Assembly: GCA_003152165.1 (NCBI GenBank)
Contig: PLZO01000101.1
Coordinates: 1 to 39,573 of the forward strand
DNA length: 39,573 nucleotides
From: Chloroflexota bacterium
Lineage (GTDB): Bacteria > Chloroflexota > Limnocylindria > Limnocylindrales > CSP1-4
Direction of reading: 5' to 3'
A program made the translations under genes and the position numbers. The notes beneath the pieces are model-generated. The model searched no databases. It was not told the DNA's origin and saw nothing but the letters and a program-made list of their open reading frames with translations. Below, one piece after another: positions 1 to 6,987 of the stretch. Positions within the stretch are counted from its first letter, which is position 1, and each line of letters begins with the position of its first letter.

Positions 1-157
1 TGACCAGGTCGATCCCGAACATCTCCTCGTCGGGGAACATCAGGCCGCAGTCGATCACGACGATGTCATCGCCGTATTCGAAGACGTACATGTTCTTGCC
101 GATCTCGCCAACCCCGCCAAGCGGGATGATCCGGAGCGGCTTCGTTTCAGATGCCAT
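1..157 (-). CDS. rnj: Ribonuclease J, N-terminal part (3' end beyond window)
   Basis: The first 52 codons match the start of RNase J, a metallo-beta-lactamase/beta-CASP ribonuclease with 5'-3' exonuclease and endonuclease activity in mRNA decay and rRNA maturation. What is seen is the opening beta-strand motif IIPLGGVGEIGKNM, followed by an acidic strand containing VVIDCGLMFPDEE. This is the typical RNase J N-terminus before the HxHxDH metal site, which lies outside the window. The ATG at 157 sits 20 bases after the stop of the glycosylase gene, with only a weak purine-rich ribosome site. RNase J lies two genes downstream of pnp, so 5' and 3' exoribonucleases are encoded close together. Paralogue status (J1 or J2) cannot be told from this fragment. 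Confidence 0.9.
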   Translation of the reverse strand, partial: MASETKPLRIIPLGGVGEIGKNMYVFEYGDDIVVIDCGLMFPDEEMFGIDLV

Positions 158-177
158 TAGTTGGTCGGTTCTTTCTC

Positions 178-903
178 TCAGAAGAGGGTGAGTTGGTCGT
201 CCGGGGCAAGCGCCTCGGACGGCGCCAGGAAGGCGGGATCAGGCGTTGCCGCAACTGCCGGATCGGGAACGGGCGGAACGGGCGACGACGGGGCGACCGG
301 AGCTGCCTCGCGGCGCGCCCTAGCGGCAAGCAGGGCCGCCGGGATCTGGGCGACGTCCTGGTAGCTCGTTCGCTCGATATCGGGCGTGCGCAGGGCAGCT
401 GCTGGGTGATAGAGGGCGAATGCCAGGGCGTTGGCCGCTCCTGTCGCGGGATCGACTGGCCGGACGGTCCCGTGTGCCTGCGAGATCCGCTCGCCAGGCA
501 TGAACCGGCCCAGCGAGTGCCGGCCGAGGGTCACGATCACTGCCGGGTCGAGGATCTCCAGCTGGCGTCGGAGGTACGGTGCGCAGGCAGCGATCTCGTC
601 CGGTTCGGGGTCACGGTTGTCCGGTGGCCGGCACTTCACGATGTTCGTGATGAAGACATCTTCACGCTGCCAGCCGAGCGCGGTCAGGAACTTCCCGAGG
701 AGCGCTCCCGCGCGACCGACAAACGGCCGGCCCTGGCGGTCCTCGTTGTAGCCGGGGCCCTCGCCCACGAAGACGACCTCGGTATCGGGGCTGCCCTCCC
801 CCGGGACCGCCATGGTCCGGGCCTCGTGGAGGCGGCAGCGGGTGCAGACCCGAACCTCGGCCGCGATTGCCTCGAGGCCCGCGCCTCGGTCCAGCTCGAT
901 CAT
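178..903 (-). CDS. Family 4 uracil-DNA glycosylase (iron-sulfur type)
   Basis: This 241-residue protein removes uracil from DNA, the first step of base excision repair. The family-4 pattern is clear: four cysteines that would hold the 4Fe-4S cluster at C20, C23 (CTRC), C91 (KCRPPDNRDP) and C107, the GEGPGYNEDRQGRPFVGRAG catalytic and uracil pocket at about 47-66, and the HPAAAL motif at 166-171. After about residue 195 there is a disordered Pro/Ala-rich tail ending in QLTLF, which resembles a bacterial sliding-clamp binding peptide. The ATG overlaps the asd stop codon by four bases (ATGA), so translation is probably coupled to asd. Confidence 0.93.
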   Translation of the reverse strand: MIELDRGAGLEAIAAEVRVCTRCRLHEARTMAVPGEGSPDTEVVFVGEGPGYNEDRQGRPFVGRAGALLGKFLTALGWQREDVFITNIVKCRPPDNRDPEPDEIAACAPYLRRQLEILDPAVIVTLGRHSLGRFMPGERISQAHGTVRPVDPATGAANALAFALYHPAAALRTPDIERTSYQDVAQIPAALLAARARREAAPVAPSSPVPPVPDPAVAATPDPAFLAPSEALAPDDQLTLF

Positions 904-1970
904 GCCGACTGGCCGGACTCGACCTGGCCGCGCTCGGCGACCGGCCGGATCCAGCCGCGCTCGGCGATCAGCTCGGCGATCTCGACCGCATTCGTCGCGG
1001 CGCCCTTGCGCAGGTTGTCGCTAACCACCCAGAAGGCCAGGCCGCGGCCGGCGGCGATCGAGGGATCCTGGCGGATCCGGCCAACGAACACCTCGTCCCG
1101 GCCGGCCGCCTCGCTGGCGAGGGGGTAGACGTGGTTCGCGGGATCGTCCTGGACCACCACCCCGGGCACCGCTCCGAACAGCCGGCGCGCTCGGGCGGGC
1201 GTGATCCGCTTGCGCGTCTCGACGTGGACGGCCTCGGAGTGGCTCACGAACACCGGCACGCGCACGGCCGTGCAGCTGATCCGGAGGTCTGGCAGATGCA
1301 GGATCTTGCGGCTTTCCGTGACGATCTTCCACTCCTCCCTGGTGTAGCCATTGTCGAGGAAGGTATCGATCTCCGGCAGTGCATTGAACGCGATCGGATG
1401 CGGGTAGACGGTGGCCGTCGGCGCCTCGCCGGCAACGTAGGCGCCCACCTGCGCCTCGAGCTCGGCCAGTGCGTCGGCGCCGGTACCCGACACGGACTGG
1501 TAGGTATCGACGATCACCCGTTCGAGCCCGACGCTGTCGCGCAGGGCCATCAACACGGGCGCCAGTTGCATCGTGGAGCAGTTCGGATTGGCGATGATCC
1601 CGGCGTGGCCGTCCGCGTCGGCCGGGTTGACCTGGCTGACCACCAGCGGGACGGTGGGGTCCATCCGCCAGGCGCTCGAGTTGTCGATCACCGTAGTGCC
1701 CTGGCGCACGGCAGCCGGGGCCAGGTTCTCCGAAACGGACGCGCCGGCCGAGAAGAGGGCGATATCGACCCCGGCAAATGCCTCGGGCGTGGCCTCGATG
1801 ACCGGATAGGCGACGCGACCGACGGAGGTGGTCCTGCCGGCCGAGCGGCCGGACGCCATGAGCCGGAGCTCACGAAAGGGGAACTTACGCTCGAGGAGGA
1901 CCTGGATCATCGTCCGCCCGACGAGCCCGGTGGCGCCGACGACGGCGACGGTGAGCGGTTGGCGCGTCAT
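900..1970 (-). CDS. asd: Aspartate-semialdehyde dehydrogenase
   Basis: This 356-residue enzyme reduces aspartyl phosphate to aspartate semialdehyde with NADPH, the branch point to lysine/diaminopimelate, threonine and methionine. It shows the N-terminal GATGLVG nucleotide motif (about 12-18), the active-site cysteine in NPNCSTMQ (about C131), the SGTG loop, and an HSEAVHVE segment carrying the catalytic histidine. ATG at 1970 is preferred over the GTG three codons upstream because GGAGG lies 10 bases before the ATG but only 1 base before the GTG. A promoter-like TTGGGG/TATACT pair lies about 40 bases upstream, so asd probably starts its own transcript with the glycosylase and RNase J genes. 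Confidence 0.95.
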   Translation of the reverse strand: MTRQPLTVAVVGATGLVGRTMIQVLLERKFPFRELRLMASGRSAGRTTSVGRVAYPVIEATPEAFAGVDIALFSAGASVSENLAPAAVRQGTTVIDNSSAWRMDPTVPLVVSQVNPADADGHAGIIANPNCSTMQLAPVLMALRDSVGLERVIVDTYQSVSGTGADALAELEAQVGAYVAGEAPTATVYPHPIAFNALPEIDTFLDNGYTREEWKIVTESRKILHLPDLRISCTAVRVPVFVSHSEAVHVETRKRITPARARRLFGAVPGVVVQDDPANHVYPLASEAAGRDEVFVGRIRQDPSIAAGRGLAFWVVSDNLRKGAATNAVEIAELIAERGWIRPVAERGQVESGQSA

Positions 1971-2011
1971 TCGAGGCACGCCTCCACTGCGGTGATCAAG
2001 GGCACGTTTCG

Positions 2012-2041
2012 AGTATAGCAGCGCGCCCGGAGCCTCCCCAA
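2012..2041 (-). promoter_or_regulatory. Promoter of asd-udg-rnj
   Basis: On the minus strand a -35-like TTGGGG (2036-2041) is followed after 18 bases by the -10 hexamer TATACT (2012-2017), preceded by TGC. It is one of the best sigma-70-like pairs in the window, is followed by asd, and shares the TGCTAnACT form seen before other genes here. Confidence 0.5.
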
Positions 2042-2085
2042 CGGGTGCTCCCGGGCGCGGACTTGGTTGGCCTGACCTGGCGGGG

Positions 2086-2119
2086 CCTGTGCCCGATCGT
2101 CGAACCGACCGGGCACAAG
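2086..2119 (-). terminator. Strong hairpin after pnp
   Basis: A 14-bp stem (2086-2099 with 2106-2119, including two G-U pairs in the RNA) and a six-base loop lie 15 bases after the pnp stop codon. No U-run follows, so it could be a factor-dependent terminator or a 3' stabilising structure rather than a classical intrinsic terminator. It separates pnp from the asd promoter. Confidence 0.5.
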
Positions 2120-2134
2120 GCGCGAGCGCCCTGG

Positions 2135-4729
2135 TTAGACGGTTTCCTTGGCGAGGTGGCGCTGCATGGCCGCCTTGCGCGACAGGTTGATCCGTCCCTG
2201 GCGATCAACTTCGGTGACGACGACCATGACCTCGTCGCCGACGGACACGACGTCCTCGACGGTCGGGACGTGGTAATCGGCGAGCTCGCCGATCCGGACG
2301 AGGCCTTCCTTGCCCGGCAGGATCTCGACGAATGCGCCGAAGCCCATGATCCGGGTGACCTTGCCCAGGTACAGCGAGCCGATCTCGACCTCCTTGGTCA
2401 GGGACTCGATCCACTGGATCGCCTTGCGGCTGTTCTCGCCCGAGATCGCGGCGATCTCGACCGAGCCGTCGTCCTCGACGTTGATCTCGGTCCCGGTCTC
2501 TTCCTGGATCTTGCGGATCATCGAGCCACCCTTGCCGATGATCTCGCGGATCTTCTCCGGGTTGATCTTGATCGTGACGATGCGCGGGGCGAACTCGCTC
2601 ATCTCGTCCCGTGCGGCCGGCAGGACGCCGACCATCTTGTCCAGGATCTCGAGCCGGGCTGTGAGCGCCTTGGCCAGGCCGCCCCGGATGATCGCCTCGT
2701 TGATGCCCTTGACCTTGATGTCCATCTGGAGGGCAGTGATTCCGTCGCGGGTGCCGGTGACCTTGAAGTCCATGTCACCGAAGGAGTCTTCCTTGCCCAG
2801 GATGTCGGTCAGAACCGCGAAGCGGCCGTCCGGCTCCGAGATCAGGCCCATCGCCGCGCCGGCAACCGGCGCCTTGATCGGCACGCCGGCGTCCATCAGG
2901 GCGAGCGTCGAGCCGCAGGTCGAGGCCATCGAGGTCGAACCATTGGAGGTCACGCACTCGCTGACCAGCCGAATGACGTACGGAAACTCCTCCTGGCTCG
3001 GAAGAACCGGCAGGAGCGCCCGCTCGGCGAGGTGGCCGTGGCCAATCTCGCGCCGGCCGGGACCGCGCATCATCTTGTTCTCGCCCGTGCTGTACGGCGG
3101 CATGTTGTAGTGGTGGATGTAGCGCTTCGAGACCTCCGGGCCGATCGTGTCGATCCGCTGGACGTCCGAGGACGGTCCGAGCGTCGCGACGGTCAGGGCC
3201 TGGGTGTCACCGCGGGTGAACAGTCCCGAGCCGTGGGCGCGGGGAAGGAGTCCGACTTCAACGGTGATCGGACGGATCTCGTCGAGGGCGCGGCCGTCCA
3301 TCCGGATGCCGTCGTTGAGGACCAGCTTACGGACGGTCTTCTTGTGGACGAGGCCGAACAGGCTCTTCGAGACCCGCGCCTGGCGCCGGGCCAGCTCGAG
3401 CAGGCCCTTGGCGTCGCCACCGGTGCGAGTCGATCGGACGGACGCTTCGATGCCCTCACCGAGGGTTTCCAGCCGGTTGGGCAGGTCCCCTGCGAAGGTC
3501 AGGACCAGCTGCGCGGTTGCCTCGGCATCGGGCAATGCCCGGTGAGCATCCTTCAGCTCGATCCCGAAGAACCGGGCGAGGTCGCCCAGCTTGTAGCTCT
3601 CGGCCCAGTCCGGGTAGCCCTCGCGGGCCAGAACGAGGGTATCGAGGTAGTGACCGGCTTCGAACCTGAAGCCGTCCCCCAGGGCTTCTTCGAGGAAGCC
3701 GAGGTCGAAGCCGACGTTGTGCCCGACGAGGACCGCGTCGCCGGCGAACTTCAGGAACTGCTTGGCAGCTTCCTTCGGCGTCGGCGCGCCCTTGATCTCC
3801 TTGTCGGTGATGCCGTGCATCTGGTGGCCGACGATCGAGCGGCCCGGATCGACCAGCGTCGACCAGCGATCGGTGATCTTGCCCGCCTTGATCTTGACGG
3901 CGCCGATCTCCAGCAGGTCGGCCATCTTCGGGTCGCGACCAGTGGTCTCGACGTCGAGGACGACGAGCTCGGCCTTGGCGGCCGCCAGCTTGACGAAGTC
4001 GAGGACGGACTCGGTCAGCGGCTCGAGGTACGGCAGGCGCTTGGGCTTGCCGAGGGCGGTCCGCAGCTCGTCCTGCAGGTCAACGATTGGCTGGAGGGCC
4101 CGGTGTCCGAAGAGGATGGCCTCGGCCATCACGTCCTCAGGCAACAGGTTGGCTCCGGCTTCGACCATCATGATTGCGTCCCGGGTGCCCGAGACGATCA
4201 GGTCGAGCTCAGAGTCGGCCAGCTGGCTGTGGGTGGGGTTGACTACGAACTCGCCACCGATCCGACCGATCCGCACGGCGGCGATCGGGCCCTGGAACGG
4301 GATCTCGCTGATCGTCAGCGCGGCCGAAGCGGCGATGGTGCCCAGGATGTCCGGGTTGTTCTCCTGGTCGGTGGAGAAGACCGTGATCACAAGCTGGACG
4401 TCGTCCTTGTAGCCCTCGGGAAAGAGCGGCCGGATCGGGCGGTCCGTCAGGCGGGCGGCCAGGATCGCAGCTTCCGAGGGGCGCGACTCACGCTTGATGA
4501 AGCCGCCCGGGATCTTGCCGGCGGCGTACATCCGCTCCTCGAAGTCGACGGTCAGCGGGAAGAAGTCGAGGCCGGGCCGAGGCTCGGAACGGTTGGCGGT
4601 CCCGAGGACCATCGTGTCGCCGTAGCGGACGGTCACCGAGCCGCCGGCGAGTCGGGCCATGCGGCCGGTCTCGATGGTCAGCGTCCGACCACCGAATTGG
4701 GTCTCGAATGTCTGAGGCACTTGAGGCAC
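2135..4729 (-). CDS. pnp: Polynucleotide phosphorylase with an inserted DEDDh exonuclease domain
   Basis: This 864-residue protein is about 150 residues longer than ordinary PNPase (about 700-710). Domains in order: RNase PH domain 1 (about 10-230); a DnaQ/PolC-like 3'-5' exonuclease (about 253-415); a short helical remnant (about 430-470); RNase PH domain 2 (about 471-710) with NGSTSMASTCGSTLALMDAG and the acidic active-site segment DILGKEDSFGDMDFK; KH (about 717-775, IIGKGG); S1 (about 783-852). The insert keeps every catalytic residue of the DEDDh class: D259 and E261 (VVLDVETTG), D342 (GHNVGFD), H396 and D401 (HRALPD). It takes the place of most of the all-helical linker domain. The GTG start has an AAGGAGGA ribosome site 11 bases upstream. 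PNPase degrades RNA from the 3' end with phosphate and can add tails; the insert would add hydrolytic 3' activity. The reading frame is unbroken and codon use matches its neighbours. Confidence 0.96.
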   Translation of the reverse strand: MPQVPQTFETQFGGRTLTIETGRMARLAGGSVTVRYGDTMVLGTANRSEPRPGLDFFPLTVDFEERMYAAGKIPGGFIKRESRPSEAAILAARLTDRPIRPLFPEGYKDDVQLVITVFSTDQENNPDILGTIAASAALTISEIPFQGPIAAVRIGRIGGEFVVNPTHSQLADSELDLIVSGTRDAIMMVEAGANLLPEDVMAEAILFGHRALQPIVDLQDELRTALGKPKRLPYLEPLTESVLDFVKLAAAKAELVVLDVETTGRDPKMADLLEIGAVKIKAGKITDRWSTLVDPGRSIVGHQMHGITDKEIKGAPTPKEAAKQFLKFAGDAVLVGHNVGFDLGFLEEALGDGFRFEAGHYLDTLVLAREGYPDWAESYKLGDLARFFGIELKDAHRALPDAEATAQLVLTFAGDLPNRLETLGEGIEASVRSTRTGGDAKGLLELARRQARVSKSLFGLVHKKTVRKLVLNDGIRMDGRALDEIRPITVEVGLLPRAHGSGLFTRGDTQALTVATLGPSSDVQRIDTIGPEVSKRYIHHYNMPPYSTGENKMMRGPGRREIGHGHLAERALLPVLPSQEEFPYVIRLVSECVTSNGSTSMASTCGSTLALMDAGVPIKAPVAGAAMGLISEPDGRFAVLTDILGKEDSFGDMDFKVTGTRDGITALQMDIKVKGINEAIIRGGLAKALTARLEILDKMVGVLPAARDEMSEFAPRIVTIKINPEKIREIIGKGGSMIRKIQEETGTEINVEDDGSVEIAAISGENSRKAIQWIESLTKEVEIGSLYLGKVTRIMGFGAFVEILPGKEGLVRIGELADYHVPTVEDVVSVGDEVMVVVTEVDRQGRINLSRKAAMQRHLAKETV

Positions 4730-4806
4730 GGAAATCTGATCCTCCTTGACGTGCGGAGGAAGGACCTGCGGGCGCGTTACCCGGATCGTCGCTTGCGTCT
4801 GACGCG

Positions 4807-4834
4807 AAAGGACCCCGGGGATGACCCGAGGTCC
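4807..4834 (-). terminator. rpsO-pnp intercistronic hairpin
   Basis: A 10-bp stem (4810-4819 with 4825-4834, one G-U pair, loop of five) begins 14 bases after the rpsO stop codon and is followed on the minus strand by TTTC. In Escherichia coli this interval holds a partial terminator and the RNase III site used in PNPase autocontrol. A similar role is inferred from position and structure only. Confidence 0.5.
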
Positions 4835-4848
4835 AGGGCGGCGTGCGC

Positions 4849-5118
4849 CTAGCGGCGGAGTCCGAGCCGTCCGATGACGGTCCGGTAGCGCGTGTTGTCC
4901 TTCTTGATGAGATAGGCAAGAAGGCGACGGCGCTGACCGACGAGCTTGAGGAGGCCGCGACGCGAATGGTTATCCTTGGGGAAGCTGCGCAGGTGCTCCG
5001 TGAGGGTCTTGATCCGCTCCGTCAGGAGCGCGACCTGGACTTCCGGGCTGCCGGTGTCACCGTCGACGACGGCGTACTCCCCGATCACCTGTTGCTTCAT
5101 CTCCCGCGCGAGCGGCAC
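4849..5118 (-). CDS. rpsO: 30S ribosomal protein S15
   Basis: S15 binds 16S rRNA in the central domain of the small subunit. The core is typical: [35 protein letters not shown] and the C-terminal RLGLRR. Three in-frame starts exist. The GTG at 5118 gives 89 residues, exactly the usual family length, and has GGAGGA five bases upstream. The ATG at 5154 has no ribosome site, and the ATG at 5100 would shorten the first helix. The rpsO-pnp pairing is widely conserved. Confidence 0.95.
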   Translation of the reverse strand: MPLAREMKQQVIGEYAVVDGDTGSPEVQVALLTERIKTLTEHLRSFPKDNHSRRGLLKLVGQRRRLLAYLIKKDNTRYRTVIGRLGLRR

Positions 5119-5169
5119 TCGGTCCTCCGAACACGAATTCGTTGATTGTTTCATCTGTTTGACCGGCGG

Positions 5170-5175
5170 ATGGTA
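5170..5175 (-). promoter_or_regulatory. Possible -10 element of rpsO-pnp
   Basis: TACCAT on the minus strand, preceded by GTGG, lies about 52 bases before the rpsO GTG. No convincing -35 element is visible. It is the best candidate in the gap before rpsO. Confidence 0.25.
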
Positions 5176-5535
5176 CCACAGGGGCGCGTGAGTGCCCCCA
5201 GCCCGTGCTCGACGTTGGGTCGTGGCACGCTCGGCCGGTCGTCGCCCCGTCTCGCGGCCACGGGCCGCTGGGTGGGGCGCTGGCGCGTCGCTGTTCGGCC
5301 GCTGGCCGCTGGCAATAGCGCGACGGATTCGCCCGCGTGTGCGCCCAGTACGACAAATCGGCGATTCTGGGTCGGATCAGAGAGCAACTCGACCATCGAG
5401 GGCCACAACTTGTCCAGCGCCACGCTTGGCTCGGCATGAATTTGCGGTCGACGCCCTGGCCCGTGACAGTAGTGTCCCAACCAGTGGTGTAAATCGAGGC
5501 CCGTGACGGCGAGGGCCACCGCGTGGTCTTCCCAC
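5176..5535. other. Unassigned sequence between rpsO and the IS remnant
   Basis: No gene can be supported in these 360 bases. The minus strand has an open frame with a locally protein-like stretch ([23 protein letters not shown], about 5324-5392, quoted here only in part: [17 protein letters not shown]) but no start with a ribosome site and no family I recognise. It may be the remains of a gene lost when this locus was rearranged. Near 5470-5492 the plus strand reads AGTGTCCCAACCAGTGGTGT, which could be an insertion-sequence end, but no matching copy is present. Confidence 0.3.
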
Positions 5536-5721
5536 CCGAGCTGGCTGCTCGAGCCACGGCGGCGGGCCGAGCGCGCCCTGATCTCAGTCATCCAGGAGGC
5601 GTACGTCCAGGGCGTCAGCCCGCGCAAGGTCGATGCGCTCGTGCGGGCGATGGGCCTTGAGGGGATCAGCAAGAGCGAGGTGAGCCGGCTGTGCACCGAG
5701 CTCGACCGGGGGGTGCGGGCG
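5536..5721 (+). pseudogene. IS256-family (Mutator-type) transposase, internal fragment
   Basis: About 62 codons translate as a typical middle section of an IS256-family DDE transposase: PSWLLEPRRRAERALISVIQ (about 5536-5595), then EAYVQGVSPRKVDALVRAMG and LEGISKSEVSRLCTELD. In intact members this stretch lies between the PKLR segment and the catalytic core; about 130 residues before it and more than 200 after it are missing. It is the only recognisable coding sequence on the plus strand. Its 3' edge abuts the broken sigma-factor gene in the opposite orientation, which points to insertion followed by deletion. It cannot be active. Confidence 0.8.
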
Positions 5722-5935
5722 ATCGCAATATGTTGAGGCAGACCCGCCCGACGACCGTCGTCAACCAGGCCCGCAGGTTGTCAACATCGCTCGTATCGGT
5801 GCGGCTCAGGCGGATCCAGGCTTCCTGGACGGCGTCGTCCGCCTCGCTCACAGAGCCGAGCATCCGAAAGGCGACGCCGCGCAAGTGGGAGCGGTTTGCC
5901 TCGAAGCGTTCGGCGAGCCAGTCCTGGTCGTCCAT
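5722..5935 (-). pseudogene. ECF sigma factor gene, 3' truncated
   Basis: The first 71 codons encode sigma region 2 of an extracytoplasmic-function sigma factor: LAERFEANRSHLRGVAFRML (7-26), SEADDAVQEAWIRLSR and NLRAWLTTVVGRVCLNILR. These resemble the SigJ/ECF41-like group. Homology stops at about 5723, exactly where the transposase fragment on the other strand begins. The frame then runs on for 18 meaningless codons. Region 4, needed for -35 recognition, and the C-terminal domain of this group are absent, and no continuation was found downstream. The ATG at 5935 has no clear ribosome site. Confidence 0.8.
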
Positions 5936-6114
5936 GCGTCACGTTCCGGCGGTTGGTGGGGTCATGTCATTGACTCGCGAGCCCGCGTTCATGTGACCAA
6001 TACCGCTATCGCACAGCGCCGGCGCGGTCTTCGTTCGAGCCTCACGAGCCATCCGCCGCACCAGGCGCCCGAACGAGCCGCATCGTTTCAGGTTACCCAT
6101 CGCGCGATCGGCCA

Positions 6115-6987
6115 TTAGACCGCCAGCCCGATGAACCGAACCCGGAGGCGATCCGCGACCGGGCGCGAAGATCGGCCGGTAAGCTCGATGTCGATGCTCC
6201 CGTTCGGTCCCACGACGGCGATGGCCCCGACCGGGTTAGCCACCCGCGGCTGATCGGGCGCCCAGGCGGACTCGAGGTCGACTCGGTAACGACCGGGCGG
6301 CGGAAGGGCCACGGGCAAGTCGAACTCGAGGCCGAAATCCCGCCGGACGGCGCCGCGCCGATCAACCTGGCCGGCTACCGCAACCGACCGGCCGAGGAGC
6401 CGTCGAGCCGCATCCAGCCGGCCGTCCGCGATGTCGACCCGGATCTCGGTGCTGCGAACCGGCCGGCCATCGATGTCGAACGGCTCGACCACGTCGACCG
6501 CAAAGCCGAGTGACCGGCCCAGCTCGGCCAGCGCTGCCGGGGTGCCGTGGCGCTCGTGGCCGAATGCCGCATCCGGGGTCATCAGGAAGCCCGCCAGCGC
6601 GAAGCGCCGGGCGATGGCCGCCACGAACTCGGCATAGGGCGTCATCCGGACGGCGGTGTCGAAGTGCTGGACAACCACCACGTCGACTCCGGCCCGGCCG
6701 AACCGGACGAGTCGCTCGAGCGGGTCGCACAGGACCGGCGGCGCGGCGCCGACCAGGATCTCGTCGGGGTGGTGATCGAAGGTGATGACCGCCGGTTGGG
6801 CCTGGTGTCGGGCGGCCGCCTCCCGGAGCTGGGCAAGCAGATAGATGTGTCCGCGATGAAGACCGTCGAATGCGCCGACGACGAAGAACAGCCGGCCGGG
6901 CGCCGGCGCGAGCCTGGGTTCGGAGTCGCGGGCACCGCCATCGAGGACGCCGCCCGGGATCACCCGGGGTGCGCCGCGATCAGGCAT
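6115..6987 (-). CDS. ribF: RibF-like FAD synthetase with degenerate riboflavin kinase domain
   Basis: This 290-residue protein has the N-terminal FMN adenylyltransferase fold of RibF: VVGAFDGLHRGH (36-47, the HxGH nucleotide motif), a TFDHHPDEIL strand, an FGHERHGTPAAL loop and a VRSTEIR segment corresponding to the usual SSTRIR. The C-terminal half keeps the start of the riboflavin kinase barrel (LLGRSVAVAGQV, then LPPPGRYRV) but lacks the G-x-T-x-G-F-P-T-A-N motif that binds ATP/Mg and riboflavin, and no conserved glutamate is evident. It may therefore make FAD from FMN but not FMN from riboflavin. The gene is last in the nusA run and overlaps truB by eight bases, the usual ribF position. 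Confidence 0.88.
   Translation of the reverse strand: MPDRGAPRVIPGGVLDGGARDSEPRLAPAPGRLFFVVGAFDGLHRGHIYLLAQLREAAARHQAQPAVITFDHHPDEILVGAAPPVLCDPLERLVRFGRAGVDVVVVQHFDTAVRMTPYAEFVAAIARRFALAGFLMTPDAAFGHERHGTPAALAELGRSLGFAVDVVEPFDIDGRPVRSTEIRVDIADGRLDAARRLLGRSVAVAGQVDRRGAVRRDFGLEFDLPVALPPPGRYRVDLESAWAPDQPRVANPVGAIAVVGPNGSIDIELTGRSSRPVADRLRVRFIGLAV

Noticed and set aside
2045-4852. A 935-codon open frame on the plus strand opposite pnp
   Set aside because: High-GC codon bias in pnp removes stops from the opposite strand; the translation is rich in Asp/Leu/Arg without any known domain, and pnp itself is certain.
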